Below the pieces are notes generated by a model. It had not been told where the DNA came from. It saw nothing but the letters and a program-made list of their open reading frames with translations, and made no database searches. 64,000 nt of DNA from Flavobacterium oreochromis (GTDB taxonomy: Bacteria; Bacteroidota; Bacteroidia; Flavobacteriales; Flavobacteriaceae): assembly GCF_019565455.1 (NCBI RefSeq), contig NZ_CP067377.1, forward strand, positions 1,178,001-1,242,000, in the 5' to 3' direction. Every line of letters starts with the position of its first letter. Position 1 is the stretch's first letter. Positions 40,237 to 50,369 of this stretch are shown piece by piece. The translations under genes were made by a program, and so were the position numbers.

Positions 40237-41093
40237 ATGGCGAATTTAAAGGAAATCCGTAACAGAATTACATCCGTTTCATCTACGATGCAAATTACAT
40301 CTGCGATGAAAATGGTATCGGCTGCAAAGCTAAAAAAAGCACAAGATGCTATTACTGCTATGCGTCCTTACGCTGAAAAATTAACGGAGTTATTACAAAA
40401 TCTTTCTGCTACATTAGAAGGTGAGGTAGGGGGAGCTTATACTACTCAACGTGAAGTTAAAAAAGTACTTTTAGTAGTTATTACTTCAAATAGAGGTTTA
40501 TGTGGTGCTTTCAATGCTAACGTTATTAAAGAAGTTAAAAATCTAACAGAAAAATACCAAGGTGCTGCTTTAGATATTTTAACTATCGGTAAAAAGGAAA
40601 TGATGGAGTACGTAAAACGCACAATGTCGTGGCGAATGAGAGTTCAATTTTTGATAATTTAACTTTTGATAACGCTGCAACTATCGCTTCTAATTTAACT
40701 GAAAAATTTATTACTGGCGAGTATGATAAAATTGAATTAGTTTATAATCAATTTAAAAATGCTGCTACTCAAGTAGTAAAAACAGAACAATTTTTACCTT
40801 TAGCTCCTATTACTAAAGGAGATGCAGTTGCTGGCGATTATATTTTTGAACCTTCAAAAGAGGAAATTATAATGACTTTAATTCCTAAGTCATTAAAAAC
40901 ACAATTATATAAAGCAATCCGTGATTCATTTGCCTCTGAACATGGGGCGCGTATGACGGCTATGCACAAAGCAACTGATAATGCTACAGAATTAAGAAAT
41001 CAGTTGAAATTGACCTATAATAAAGCGCGTCAAGCAGCAATTACTGGAGAAATCTTAGAGATTGTTGGAGGAGCAGAAGCTTTAAATGGATAA
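40237..41093 (+). CDS. atpG: ATP synthase F1 subunit gamma (frame broken at 40591-40597)
   Basis: Central rotor shaft of F1. The N-terminal part has NLKEIRNRITSVSSTMQITSAMKMV and VVITSNRGLCGAFNANV. The C-terminal part has LRNQLKLTYNKARQAAITGEILEIVGGAEAL, the conserved gamma terminus. The two parts are in different frames. One base added within AAAAAGG at 40591-40597 gives LTIGKKGNDGVRKTHNVVANESS and joins them. The gene is essential for F1Fo function, so a sequencing error is the likely cause. It ends the atp genes; a terminator follows. Confidence 0.94.
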
Positions 41094-41114
41094 ATGTAAA
41101 TATTTACTTAAAAT

Positions 41115-41141
41115 AAAAAAGTCCCATTTCGGGACTTTTTT
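41115..41141. terminator. Bidirectional terminator between atpG and ribE
   Basis: AAAAAAGTCCC and GGGACTTTTTT form a hairpin with loop ATTTC, serving both convergent genes. Confidence 0.93.
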
Positions 41142-41145
41142 ATTT

Positions 41146-41736
41146 TTAAAAATTAAAAGATTGCAATCTAGTAACATATTTTCCTATTACGTCAAATTCA
41201 AGATTTACTTTTGTTCCTATTTGAAAAGTATGAAAATTTGTATGTTCATAAGTGTAAGGGATAATTGCAACACTAAATTCGTTTAATTTTGAATTGACTA
41301 CAGTTAGACTCGTTCCGTTAACCGTTATAGAGCCCTTTTCAATTGTAATATTTTTCAAATCCTTATTGTATTCAAAGGTAAAATACCAACTGCCATTTGC
41401 TTCTTCTATCTGTTTGCAAATTCCTATTTGGTCTACATGTCCTTGTACTATGTGACCATCTAGTCGATCTCCTAATTTCATTGCTCGTTCCAGATTAATA
41501 AGATCTCCTATTTTCCACTCGCTTAGGTTGGTTTTGTCAATTGTTTCCTTAATTGCAGTAACAGTATATATGTCATCATTTAGATTAACGACAGTTAAGC
41601 ATATGCCGTTATGAGCAACACTTTGATCTATTTTTAGTTCTTTTGTTATAGAAGATTGTACTGAAACATGAATGTTTTCACCTTCTTTTTCTAGCGCTAC
41701 AATCTTACCTAGAGTTTCTATAATTCCTGTAAACAT
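41146..41736 (-). CDS. ribE: Riboflavin synthase
   Basis: Final step of riboflavin synthesis: dismutation of two lumazine molecules. The 196-residue protein has the family start MFTGIIETLGKI and two lumazine-binding repeats. The first covers about residues 1-96 (VAHNGICLTVV), the second about 97-190 (HIVQGHVDQIG, KGSITVNGTSLTVV). It is convergent with atpG and divergent from pdxA. Confidence 0.96.
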   Translation of the reverse strand: MFTGIIETLGKIVALEKEGENIHVSVQSSITKELKIDQSVAHNGICLTVVNLNDDIYTVTAIKETIDKTNLSEWKIGDLINLERAMKLGDRLDGHIVQGHVDQIGICKQIEEANGSWYFTFEYNKDLKNITIEKGSITVNGTSLTVVNSKLNEFSVAIIPYTYEHTNFHTFQIGTKVNLEFDVIGKYVTRLQSFNF

Positions 41737-41790
41737 TAACTGATTAATTTTAGTAAATTTGTATTCAAAATTAGTACAAATATTAAAGCG

Positions 41791-42829
41791 ATGACAAAAA
41801 AGCCTGAAAATATAATAATTGGTATTTCAATAGGAGATCTAAATGGTATTGGTAGTGAAGTTGTCTTGAAATCATTCGAAGATACTCGTATGCTTGAATT
41901 GTGTACGCCTATTATTTTTGCTAATGTTAAGATTATTTCTTATTTAAAAAAGCAACTCAATCTAAATGTTAATTTGCATGGTATTGATAAAATTGATCAA
42001 GCTGTAGTTGGTAAGGTAAACGTGCTAAATGTTTGGAAAGAAGGAGTAAATTTGGAATGGGGAATAGAAGATCAAAATGTAGGAAAATATGCAATAAAAT
42101 CTTTTATAGCTGCTACACAAGCGTTAAAAGAAAATAAAGTAGATGTTCTAGTTACTGCGCCTATAAGTAAAGTTAATATTCAAAGTGATGAATTTTCTTT
42201 TCCAGGTCATACAGATTATTTAAATCAAGAATTAGAAGGAGATGCTTTAATGTTGATGATTCAAGATACTTTGCGAGTAGGTTTATTAACGGATCATGTA
42301 CCTATTAATGAAGTAGCATCTTATCTGACTGAAGATCTTGTTATGAGAAAAATAAAAACAATTAATCGTTCTTTAATTGAAGACTTTCAAATTAATAGAC
42401 CTAAAATAGCAGTTCTAGGTTTAAATCCTCATTCTGGAGATCATGGTGTAATAGGTCAAGAAGAAGAAATAATCTTAAAACCTGCATTAAAGAAATTATT
42501 TGAAGAAGGAATAATGGTTTTTGGTCCCTATTCAGCTGATGGTTTTTTTTGGAAGTGCTCAGTATGAAAAATATGATGCAGTAGTAGCTACTTACCATGA
42601 TCAAGGATTAATTCCTTTTAAAACTTTGTCTTTTGGTAGAGGTGTAAATTATACTGCGGGTTTAAATAAGATTCGCACATCTCCAGATCACGGAACAGGT
42701 TTTGATATAGCAGGAAAAGGATTAGCAAATCATGCCTCTTTTACAGAAGCAATTTATGCTGCTTTAGATATTTTTAAAGCTAGGAATATTTATAAAGAAA
42801 TAGCGGCAAATCCATTAAAAACCAAATAA
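41791..42829 (+). CDS. pdxA: 4-hydroxythreonine-4-phosphate dehydrogenase (frame broken at 42543-42550)
   Basis: NAD-dependent step of pyridoxal 5'-phosphate synthesis. The N-terminal part shows [18 protein letters not shown], the metal-ligand region FPGHTDYL and [11 protein letters not shown]. The C-terminal part shows [13 protein letters not shown] and [17 protein letters not shown]. The break lies in a run of eight T at 42543-42550. Removing one T gives [18 protein letters not shown] and a continuous protein of about 345 residues, so here the error is an extra base rather than a missing one. Confidence 0.94.
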
Positions 42830-42864
42830 AATGAGTTATAAACAAAAAAATGTTCATAACCCTT

Positions 42865-43013
42865 TTGATTTTATAAATAATTTATATCTTTGCACACCCT
42901 AATTAAGGAGCAAGTTGTTGTTGGAGTAAAACGTAATTGGGCTTAAGTCTTTGATTGAGAGGTTTTAAAGAATAACGTTCGGTCTGAACCTGTTAAAAAT
43001 GTAGATTTGTCTG
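42865..43013 (+). promoter_or_regulatory. Promoter and ~120-base leader of the DUF177-rpmF operon
   Basis: TTG (42865-42867) and TATCTTTG (42885-42892) form a promoter with 17-base spacing. About 120 bases of non-coding leader follow before the ATG at 43014. The leader is less AT-rich than the flanks. It may fold and regulate the operon, but I recognise no known motif. Confidence 0.65.
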
Positions 43014-43532
43014 ATGAGAGTTACGAATGAATATTTAATTCCTTATATAGGATTAAAAATAGGAAAGCACCAGTTTGAATACCTAATTAGTAAGGCGTTC
43101 TTTGATTACTTTCAATATGACGAATTTGATTCAGTCGATATAAAAGTAAGTTTGGTATTAGAAAAGCAAAGTAACATGCTTGAGTTAAATTTTAAGCATA
43201 AAGGGACTGTAAATGTGTTATGTGATGTAACAGGTGAACCTTTTGATTTGCCTGTAAAAGGAAAGTTAAAATTAATTGTACGCTTTGGAGAGGCATATAA
43301 TGATGAAAATGAAGAATTGTTAATTCTTCCTTTTGGTGAGCATCAGATTGATATAGCACAATATATATATGAAATGATTGTTCTTTCAATACCTTTTAAA
43401 AGAGTAAGTCCTCAGGCTTTAGAAGAAGAGGATGCCTTTGAAGAAACTGAAATTGCAGAAGAGCAAGACATAAAAGAAGAAGAAATTGACCCGCGTTGGG
43501 CAGCATTAAAGAAACTATTAACGGATAAATAA
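43014..43532 (+). CDS. DUF177 (YceD-like) protein
   Basis: A 172-residue protein of the YceD/DUF177 family, which accompanies rpmF in most bacteria and, in plants and E. coli, has been linked to 23S rRNA accumulation. Visible: a beta-rich core with VNVLCDVTGEPFDLPVKGKL (the conserved C-D-x-T-G-E segment), LPFGEHQIDIAQYIYEMIVLSIPF, an acidic tail, then DPRWAALKKLL. It is nine bases upstream of rpmF. Confidence 0.92.
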   Translation: MRVTNEYLIPYIGLKIGKHQFEYLISKAFFDYFQYDEFDSVDIKVSLVLEKQSNMLELNFKHKGTVNVLCDVTGEPFDLPVKGKLKLIVRFGEAYNDENEELLILPFGEHQIDIAQYIYEMIVLSIPFKRVSPQALEEEDAFEETEIAEEQDIKEEEIDPRWAALKKLLTDK

Positions 43533-43541
43533 TTTTGTAAA

Positions 43542-43736
43542 ATGGCACATCCTAAGAGAAGACAATCGTCGACAAGAAGAGACAAAAGAAGAACTCATTA
43601 TAAAGCAACTGTTGCTCAGATTGCAACTTGCCCAGTAACTGGTGAAGCTCACTTATACCACAGAGCTTACTGGCATGAAGGCAAAATGTATTATAGAGGT
43701 CAAGTAGTTATTGATAAATCAGTAGCTGTTGCTTAA
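43542..43736 (+). CDS. rpmF: 50S ribosomal protein L32
   Basis: A 64-residue ribosomal protein starting [20 protein letters not shown], the L32 signature. The zinc-binding Cys-x-x-Cys arrangement of some L32 proteins is not present: only one cysteine is seen ([14 protein letters not shown]). Second gene of the operon and followed by a terminator. Confidence 0.97.
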   Translation: MAHPKRRQSSTRRDKRRTHYKATVAQIATCPVTGEAHLYHRAYWHEGKMYYRGQVVIDKSVAVA

Positions 43737-43761
43737 TATATTTTTTTAAAAATACATAAAT

Positions 43762-43787
43762 AACTCTCACATTGTGAGAGTTTTTTT
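43762..43787 (+). terminator. Terminator after rpmF
   Basis: AACTCTCAC and GTGAGAGTT form a hairpin with a three-base loop, followed by seven T residues. It separates DUF177-rpmF from fabH. Confidence 0.93.
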
Positions 43788-43902
43788 GTTGAAAATGACT
43801 CATTTTTGAAAAAAATGAGCCATTTTTGTATGTCATTTGTAGAAATTTTGTAATTTCATCAACTTTTAGAATTGACCTTTTAAGGGTTCAAAATAAGACT
43901 TT

Positions 43903-44897
43903 ATGAATAAGATTACTGCCGCAATTACTGCTATAGGTTCTTATGTTCCAGACTTTGTGTTATCCAATCAAGTTTTGGAAACAATGATTGATACTACGGA
44001 TGAGTGGATCACCACACGTACAGGTATCAAGGAACGAAGAATCTTAAAAGAAAAAGGAGCGGGTACTTCCTATCTGGCTATTCAAGCTGCCAAAAACCTA
44101 ATTGAAAAATCAGGAATTGATCCCAAGGATATTGATATGATTATTATGGCAACAGCCACTCCTGATATGCCTGTCGCGTCTACTGGAGTATATGTTGCAT
44201 CACAAATAGGTGCTGTTAATGCTTTTGCTTATGACCTTCAAGCTGCTTGTTCTAGCTTTTTATTTGGAATGTCTACCGCAGCGGCCTATATACAATCAGG
44301 AAGATATAAAAAAGTAGTATTAATTGGAGCAGATAAGATGTCTTCAATTATAGATTACACAGATAGAGCTACCTGCATTATCTTTGGAGATGGTGCAGGT
44401 GCTGTTCTTTTGAACCTAATGAAGAAGGTTTAGGTTTACAAGACGAAATTTTAAGAAGTGATGGTATTGGTCGTGAATATCTTAAAATAGATGCGGGAGG
44501 TTCAATTTTACCTGCTTCTAAAGAAACAGTCGAAAAAGGAATGCATACTGTTTTCCAGGATGGAAAAACCGTATTTAAATATGCTGTTTCAGGGATGGCT
44601 GATGTGAGTGAAAAAATCATGCAACGAAATAAACTAACACATGATGATGTAAATTGGTTAGTTGCTCACCAAGCGAATAAACGTATAATCGATGCTACAG
44701 CTGAACGTATGGGACTAGATGATTCAAAAGTCTTAATTAATATTCATCGTTATGGGAATACAACGTCAGCTACTTTGCCACTTGTATTATGCGACTTTGA
44801 AAAACAGTTGAAAAAAGGAGATAATATCGTTTTTGCTGCATTTGGTGGAGGCTTCACATGGGGAGCTATTTATTTAAAATGGGCGTATAATTCATAA
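43903..44897 (+). CDS. fabH: 3-oxoacyl-ACP synthase III (frame broken at 44408-44411)
   Basis: Initiates fatty acid synthesis by condensing acetyl-CoA (or branched acyl-CoA) with malonyl-ACP. The N-terminal part has AITAIGSYVPDFVLSN, TTDEWITTRTGI and the catalytic cysteine in LQAACSSFLFG. The C-terminal part has the catalytic His in WLVAHQANKRI and the Asn in RYGNTTSATLP. One T added to the run at 44408-44411 joins them through GAVLFEPNEEGLGLQDEILRS. The repaired protein of about 331 residues is the normal length. accB and accC follow, forming a fatty-acid synthesis group. Confidence 0.95.
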
Positions 44898-44925
44898 AAA
44901 CATAATAAACCAAAATCGAAATATC

Positions 44926-45423
44926 ATGGATATTAGAGAAATTCAAAACCTAATTAAGTTTGTAGCTAAATCAGGTGCTACTGAGGTAAAACTAGAGATG
45001 GATGATTTTAAAATCACTATCAAAACTACACCTGAAGGTGCTGAAACTGCTACGTTTGTACAGCAGGTGCCAATGCAAGCGGCTATCCCACAAATGCCAG
45101 TTGCTGCTGCTTCAGCGCCAGTTGCTGCTCCAGCTCCAGCTGCTCCGGTTGTAACAGAATCAGTTGCTGAAGATACTTCTAAGTACGTTACTGTAAAGTC
45201 ACCAATGATTGGAACATTTTACCGTAAACCAGCTCCAGATAAACCAATGTTTGTAGAAGTGGGTTCTTTAATTTCTAAAGGTGATACTTTATGTGTTATT
45301 GAAGCAATGAAGTTATTCAACGAGATAGAAAGTGAAGTATCTGGTAAAATTGTTAAGATTTTAGTAGATGATGCTTCGCCTGTTGAATTTGATCAACCAT
45401 TATTTTTAGTAGACCCATCATAA
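44926..45423 (+). CDS. accB: Biotin carboxyl carrier protein of acetyl-CoA carboxylase
   Basis: Carries the carboxybiotin between AccC and the carboxyltransferase. The 165-residue protein has an N-terminal helical region (IREIQNLIKFVAKSGATEV), an Ala/Pro-rich linker near 50-80 and a biotinyl domain with the target Lys129 in VIEAMKLFNEIE. It is 28 bases downstream of fabH and 95 bases upstream of accC. Confidence 0.97.
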   Translation: MDIREIQNLIKFVAKSGATEVKLEMDDFKITIKTTPEGAETATFVQQVPMQAAIPQMPVAAASAPVAAPAPAAPVVTESVAEDTSKYVTVKSPMIGTFYRKPAPDKPMFVEVGSLISKGDTLCVIEAMKLFNEIESEVSGKIVKILVDDASPVEFDQPLFLVDPS

Positions 45424-45518
45424 GTTATTTTAAATGCTAAATTTTGAATGGTAGAGATCAAGTTATTTACCTTCAGATAATTTAAAATTAATAAATCAAC
45501 ATTTAAAATTTGATTAAG

Positions 45519-46868
45519 ATGTTTAAAAAAATACTAATCGCTAACAGGGGAGAAATTGCGCTTCGCGTAATTAGAACTTGTCGTGAAATGGGAATTAAGA
45601 CAGTTGCAGTTTATTCTACAGTTGACGCAGACAGTTTGCATGTAAAATTTGCAGATGAGGCTGTTTGTATAGGGCCAGCTCCTAGTAACCAGTCTTATTT
45701 AAAGATGGCTAATATTATCGCTGCTGCTGAAATTACTAATGCTGATGCTATCCATCCAGGATATGGGTTTCTTTCAGAGAATGCTAAATTCTCTAAAATT
45801 TGTCAGGAACATGGAATCAAATTTATTGGGGCTTCTCCTGAAATGATCGAAAAAATGGGAGATAAAGCTACTGCTAAGGCTACTATGAAAGCAGCAGGAG
45901 TACCTTGTGTTCCAGGTTCTGATGGGATTTTAGAGTCGTTAGAAGAAGCAAAAAGAGTAGCTAAAGAAATTGGATACCCAGTAATGATGAAAGCTACTGC
46001 TGGAGGTGGAGGTAAAGGTATGCGTGCTATATGGAAGGAAGAAGAGCTTGAAAAAGCTTGGGAAGGAGCTCGTATGGAAGCTGCTGCCGCATTTGGTAAT
46101 GATGGAATGTATATGGAGAAACTTATTGAAGAACCTCGTCATATAGAAATTCAAATTGTAGGGGATTCTTTCGGGAAAGCGTGTCACTTATCAGAAAGAG
46201 ATTGTTCAGTACAACGTCGTCACCAAAAATTAACAGAAGAAACACCTTCTCCGTTTATGACAGATGAACTACGTCATAAAATGGGAGAAGCTGCTGTAAA
46301 AGCTGCTGAATATATTAGTTATGAAGGAGCTGGTACAGTGGAGTTTCTAGTAGATAAGCATCGTAATTTCTACTTTATGGAGATGAATACACGTATCCAA
46401 GTAGAACACCCAATTACAGAACAAGTTATTGACTACGATTTAATTCGCGAACAAATTTTAGTAGCGGCTGGTGTGCCAATTTCTGGTAAAAATTATTTGC
46501 CACAATTGCATTCTATAGAATGTCGTATTAATGCAGAGGATCCTTATAATGATTTCCGCCCATCTCCAGGTAAAATTACTGTTTTACACGCGCCAGGAGG
46601 TCATGGAGTGCGTTTAGATACACATGTTTATGCAGGATATACAATTCCTCCTAATTATGATTCAATGATTGCTAAATTGATCACTACAGCACAGACTCGT
46701 GAAGAGGCAATTGCTAAAATGAAACGTGCTTTAGATGAATTTGTAATAGAAGGAATTAAAACAACTATTCCTTTCCATAGACAGTTAATGGATGAGCCAG
46801 ATTATGTGGCTGGTAATTATACTACAAAATTTATGGAGTCTTTTAAAATGAAAGAACCTAGAAATTAA
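45519..46868 (+). CDS. accC: Biotin carboxylase subunit of acetyl-CoA carboxylase
   Basis: ATP-dependent carboxylation of the biotin on AccB. ATP-grasp enzyme with [20 protein letters not shown], the glycine-rich loop [31 protein letters not shown], and the catalytic region [17 protein letters not shown]. About 449 residues. The ATG at 45519 is preferred over the TTG three codons upstream because it gives the standard N-terminus. A terminator follows. Confidence 0.97.
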   Translation: MFKKILIANRGEIALRVIRTCREMGIKTVAVYSTVDADSLHVKFADEAVCIGPAPSNQSYLKMANIIAAAEITNADAIHPGYGFLSENAKFSKICQEHGIKFIGASPEMIEKMGDKATAKATMKAAGVPCVPGSDGILESLEEAKRVAKEIGYPVMMKATAGGGGKGMRAIWKEEELEKAWEGARMEAAAAFGNDGMYMEKLIEEPRHIEIQIVGDSFGKACHLSERDCSVQRRHQKLTEETPSPFMTDELRHKMGEAAVKAAEYISYEGAGTVEFLVDKHRNFYFMEMNTRIQVEHPITEQVIDYDLIREQILVAAGVPISGKNYLPQLHSIECRINAEDPYNDFRPSPGKITVLHAPGGHGVRLDTHVYAGYTIPPNYDSMIAKLITTAQTREEAIAKMKRALDEFVIEGIKTTIPFHRQLMDEPDYVAGNYTTKFMESFKMKEPRN

Positions 46869-46869
46869 A

Positions 46870-46905
46870 ATATTGAGGCTGTGCAGTAAGGACAGCCTCT
46901 TTGTT
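46870..46905 (+). terminator. Terminator after accC
   Basis: GAGGCTGT and ACAGCCTC form a hairpin with a nine-base loop, followed by TTTGTTTT. Confidence 0.88.
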
Positions 46906-46953
46906 TTAAAGTATTTTATAACTCTCTTTTTTATGTTTTAATAAAGTTAAGTG

Positions 46954-46984
46954 ATAAAAAAAGGCTTGGAAAGCCAAGCCTAAA
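46954..46984 (-). terminator. Terminator of the C1B peptidase gene
   Basis: AGGCTTGG and CCAAGCCT form a tight hairpin. On the minus strand it is followed by a T run (A run just left of the hairpin on the plus strand). Confidence 0.87.
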
Positions 46985-46993
46985 ATATATTTT

Positions 46994-48184
46994 TTATAGT
47001 TTTAATTTGGATGCTATGTTAGAAGGTACTGCCTTTTTATTTAACATGATTGCTGTTGCTTTATATTTTGCAAATTCTTTAGTCATGTATAAATATCCTT
47101 TATAATCATTTGTTGTGCCCCAAGAATTTTTTACAATGTAATATTCTTTGCCGTTTTGATCTTTAGAGATACCCACAATGTGCATACCATGATCATCTGT
47201 TGTTGTGTAATTATCAAAAGCTTTCTGACGCATTTCTTCAGTTACAACCATTTCTTTTTTAGGACCATTGAACATATCTGCTTTTTCATCACTAGACATG
47301 TCTTCAAATTTTTTCTCAGGAACATAAGCTACACCATTTTTCCATGAAAAACTTTTTTCGCTAACATCTCCAGCCCATGCTACTGAGTAACCGTTTTTAA
47401 GAGCGTTATCGATAATATCAGTTAATTCATTCATTTTTACATTGTACACAAGATCAAAATTCCAGTTGTCAGGAACCATTAGTACAAATTTAGAATAATA
47501 AGGGTATTCTTGTAAAGAAGAAATTTCTACATAATCATCAGCGTTAACACCTACTACTTCTTTTGCAAAAGTTTCAGGAGTATAGGTTTTACCTTCGTAT
47601 TGAAAATTTTTTGGTACTTGTCCAAGATAAGCATCAATCATTGCAGTATAAGCTTTTTCCCAATTAGGTGTTAATTCTCCATTAGGGTTGGTAACAACGG
47701 TCTTTAAAAAAGCTTCAATTAGAGCTCCCATTTCTGCGAATTTATTTTTATCTGTTCCATAGTTTAAACCAGTGTAAACAGATTGAGGAACTGCTCCGTA
47801 TTTTTTATACATGTTAATTACATCGTGAAAAGCGCCACCATCACCTAAGGCTACTGAGCCGTGCATACGAACGTAATTTCTTCCTTTTTCTATATACGCA
47901 TTGCGAGCTGAATATATTTGAGCTAATTCTACGGGTTTCTTGCCTATGCGTATCATTTCAGATTCTAAGAATGAATTAGCAGAGTAGCTCCAGCATGTTC
48001 CAGAAGAACCTTGGTTTTTTATAGGTGTATTTTCAATATTTATAACATCAGTAAATTTGAAAGATTCTTTACTTTTTTCGCTTGCATTTATTTTTAGTGA
48101 ATTAACTAAATTGTCTTGTGCAAATGCACCAGCTGTTATAATAAATGAAGCTGTAAGAGCAATGTTTTTTCTAATTTTAAACAT
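46994..48184 (-). CDS. Exported C1B cysteine peptidase, bleomycin hydrolase/aminopeptidase C-like
   Basis: Papain-like peptidase of family C1B, 396 residues. The catalytic triad is visible as Cys64 in NQGSSGTCWSYS, His335 in DDHGMHIVG and Asn353 in YYIVKNSWG. A signal peptide (NIALTASFIITAGAFAQ) indicates export, unlike the cytoplasmic bleomycin hydrolases of other bacteria; exported forms are known in Bacteroidota. The C-terminus lacks a T9SS sorting domain, so a periplasmic location is likely. It is a single gene with its own terminator. Confidence 0.9.
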   Translation of the reverse strand: MFKIRKNIALTASFIITAGAFAQDNLVNSLKINASEKSKESFKFTDVINIENTPIKNQGSSGTCWSYSANSFLESEMIRIGKKPVELAQIYSARNAYIEKGRNYVRMHGSVALGDGGAFHDVINMYKKYGAVPQSVYTGLNYGTDKNKFAEMGALIEAFLKTVVTNPNGELTPNWEKAYTAMIDAYLGQVPKNFQYEGKTYTPETFAKEVVGVNADDYVEISSLQEYPYYSKFVLMVPDNWNFDLVYNVKMNELTDIIDNALKNGYSVAWAGDVSEKSFSWKNGVAYVPEKKFEDMSSDEKADMFNGPKKEMVVTEEMRQKAFDNYTTTDDHGMHIVGISKDQNGKEYYIVKNSWGTTNDYKGYLYMTKEFAKYKATAIMLNKKAVPSNIASKLKL

Positions 48185-48303
48185 ATAGTTTTTGTATTTT
48201 AATATTTCGAGGTAAAAATAAGAATACTGGCTGAATAAGGTTTTAATTTAACGACTTTTTATCCTTTTGATTGATTTTTTTATCTTAATTTAGGATGTTT
48301 TTT

Positions 48304-48334
48304 TAAAAAAAGGCAGTCTGAACTAGACTGCCTC
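48304..48334 (-). terminator. Terminator downstream of the 48475 gene
   Basis: GGCAGTCT and AGACTGCC form a hairpin with a five-base loop. On the minus strand a T run follows. It lies about 140 bases after the stop of the sorting-domain gene, with a dispersed repeat in between. Confidence 0.85.
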
Positions 48335-48480
48335 CAAAACTTTAGATGAATTTATAATTAATTTTGATAATAGTGAGTTCGATATTGTATCGGGTTCATT
48401 TTGTCTGAAATTAATTAAATTCTTTCGTTATTGTAAGATTGTGTATTTTTTAAGATAAAATAGCTCTGATTTGATTATTC
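48327..48480. repeat. Dispersed intergenic repeat, copy A
   Basis: This segment is clearly similar to 63378-63570. Shared blocks include TTTAGATrAATTTtATAATTAAT, CGATATTGTATCGGG, and TTTTTTAAGATAAAATAG. Copy A lacks about 30 bases present in copy B, and the central palindrome is less perfect (GAGTTCGATA/TATCGGGTTC). It carries no ORF of its own, though its right end runs six bases into the stop of the next gene. Confidence 0.7.
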
Positions 48481-49317
48481 AATTATAATTTTTCTAGTTG
48501 TTGTTTTATTATCCTGAGTAATTTTAACAAAATAGATTCCTTTGCTCAAAGAGGAAATGTTAATTGTTTCGTTTGTTGTTGTAAATGAAGAGGTTTTTTT
48601 GCCTAAAGTATCATATAGCTCAACTTGTTTCTCTTTAAAGTTATTTGAGGTGATATTTAAAACTGAATTTGCAGGATTTGGATAAATTGATAAGCCTTCT
48701 ATTTCACTGTTTTTTTCATTATTTAAAAAAATAGAGTTCGCTTGAATTTTTACGTTATCTATTCTCCAGTTAGCTGTTGGATCGTAAACTCCTAAAATAG
48801 CTTCATACGTGTTAGTGTTTGGAGCTAAAATAGAAACAATTCTGAAACCGAAATTAGGATTGTTATTGCATTTAGGATCGTTAATTAAAAATACTTTCAT
48901 TGGAGAGTTTGTAAATCCATTTGTAAGATCTCCACTGTTATTTCCTAAAGAGATCCAAGTGTTTCCTCCATCAATAGTATATTGATACTCTTGCCATTTA
49001 GAAGAGAAATCTTGTCCTTTTTGGTCAAATTCTATAATAATTTCTGAATATCCATTTGTGCTAGTCATGAATTGATAGCCAGCTGTTCGAATTTGTTCCT
49101 TGTGTAGGGAAGTTTTTAATACTATATGCAAATCCTCCGCTGTTTCCAGTTTGATAAAGGTTTTCGGTTACTCCACCAATTAAGTTTAATGTTCCTGTAC
49201 CTATATTAGGGGTAGAATTTTTATTGTCAAAGCTCCATGAAGTTAAGGTTGTTTGAGCAAAGAAACTAGTTGTTAAAAAACATAAGTTAAATAGAAGACA
49301 TAAAGATTTTTTTTCAT
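48475..49317 (-). CDS. Secreted protein with T9SS type A sorting domain (two frame breaks)
   Basis: The intact part (48475-49131) contains a beta-rich region (EYQYTIDGGNTWISLGNNSG, TANWRIDNVKIQ) typical of surface-exposed modules, and a C-terminal sorting domain (IEGLSIYPNPANSVLNITSN ... GIYFVKITQDNKTTTRKI). The upstream sequence encodes a signal peptide from ATG 49317, if one base is added to the run at 49307-49314 (KKSLCLLFNLCFLTTSFFAQ). It continues TTLTSWSFDNKNSTPN before a second frame change near 49075-49110 that needs an extra base removed. Function unknown; no catalytic motif. The sorting domain is closely similar to that of the neighbouring 49398 gene, so they may be paralogues. Confidence 0.75.
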
Positions 49318-49397
49318 TTTGATAGTTTTGTTTTTATTTACAAAAGTATGAAAAAATCCTCTTTAAATCTTTGTTTAAAGAGGATAGGTTTTATTGG

Positions 49398-50369
49398 TTA
49401 TTCAATTACAATTTTTCTAGTAGTAGTTTTGCCTTCTTCTGTTATTTTAGCTACATAAACTCCTTTTGCTAAAGATGTAATATTTATATTTTGGTTGGTT
49501 GTTTTAGTAGATAGTGCTACTTTGCCTAAAGTGTCATATAGTTCTATCTGTTTTTCAGCAAAACTATCTGATGTTATATTTAGAATAGATTTTGATGGAT
49601 TAGGAAAAATTTGTAAACCAGAAATCTCATTTAATTTTTCATTTGATAATAATAGAGGGTCTGTTGATGTTGCTTGAAAGCTAAAATCGTCTAAACCTAT
49701 CATTGCATCATTTCCAGTGTCATTTGTGTCTGCCCATCTAATCCAAAGAGTTCCTCCGTTGGCTGGCCAGCCAGCACCTGTTAGTCCAAAAGTGAAATTA
49801 AAGTTGGTATTGTTTCCTTGAGCATTGCCGTCAATATTGGCTGTGACATTTGTAGGGATGGTCGTGTTAGTAGGGGCGTTTACCTCTGTGAGGTCGCAGT
49901 TTGTTACACTAGTCCAAGTTCCTGTTGATAAAGATGTAGCGTCATAACTGTAGGCAAATAAAATTTTTTCAACAACTGAGCTGGTTGCTAGTCTCCATTG
50001 TTCAGCTTTTCCGCTAATTTGTATTTGGGTAATATTTTGTGCTAAGTTATTAGCAAGGTTTAGTCCAATTCCTGGGATTGTACCAGATGATGCTAATACG
50101 GCTAATGATCTTTCACTGGTTGAATTGATTCCGGCTGCATAGACTCCTCCACTGTTTGTAGATCCATCATTATTCGTTATTGTTAATGGAGTTGTTGATG
50201 TGCCTGAAAGTCTTGCCATGTACCAATTAGCTGGTAATACAGGAGCTGTTGTGCCATCGGTCATCGTATTAAAATCTTGATTGTAAGGAGTGTTTAACGC
50301 TGAGATTGAGATTTGAGAAAATCCAAATTCTACAAATAATAATGCTCCTATTAGGTGAATTTTTTTCAT
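49398..50369 (-). CDS. Secreted protein with T9SS type A sorting domain
   Basis: An intact 323-residue protein: signal peptide (MKKIHLIGALLFVEFGFSQ), a Thr/Asn/Gly-rich beta domain (YNQDFNTMTDGTTAP, WIRWADTNDTGNDAMIGLDD, resembling jelly-roll modules of surface proteins) and a sorting domain from about residue 250 (ISGLQIFPNPSKSILNITSD). The WADTND...GLDDFSF segment suggests a Ca2+- or carbohydrate-binding module, but this is inferred. Orientation and sorting domain match the adjacent 48475 gene. Confidence 0.82.
   Translation of the reverse strand: MKKIHLIGALLFVEFGFSQISISALNTPYNQDFNTMTDGTTAPVLPANWYMARLSGTSTTPLTITNNDGSTNSGGVYAAGINSTSERSLAVLASSGTIPGIGLNLANNLAQNITQIQISGKAEQWRLATSSVVEKILFAYSYDATSLSTGTWTSVTNCDLTEVNAPTNTTIPTNVTANIDGNAQGNNTNFNFTFGLTGAGWPANGGTLWIRWADTNDTGNDAMIGLDDFSFQATSTDPLLLSNEKLNEISGLQIFPNPSKSILNITSDSFAEKQIELYDTLGKVALSTKTTNQNINITSLAKGVYVAKITEEGKTTTRKIVIE

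Noticed and set aside
45939..46187. Minus-strand Ser/Phe/His-rich frame in accC
   Set aside because: Antisense to the conserved biotin carboxylase domain; low-complexity composition comes from the opposite strand.
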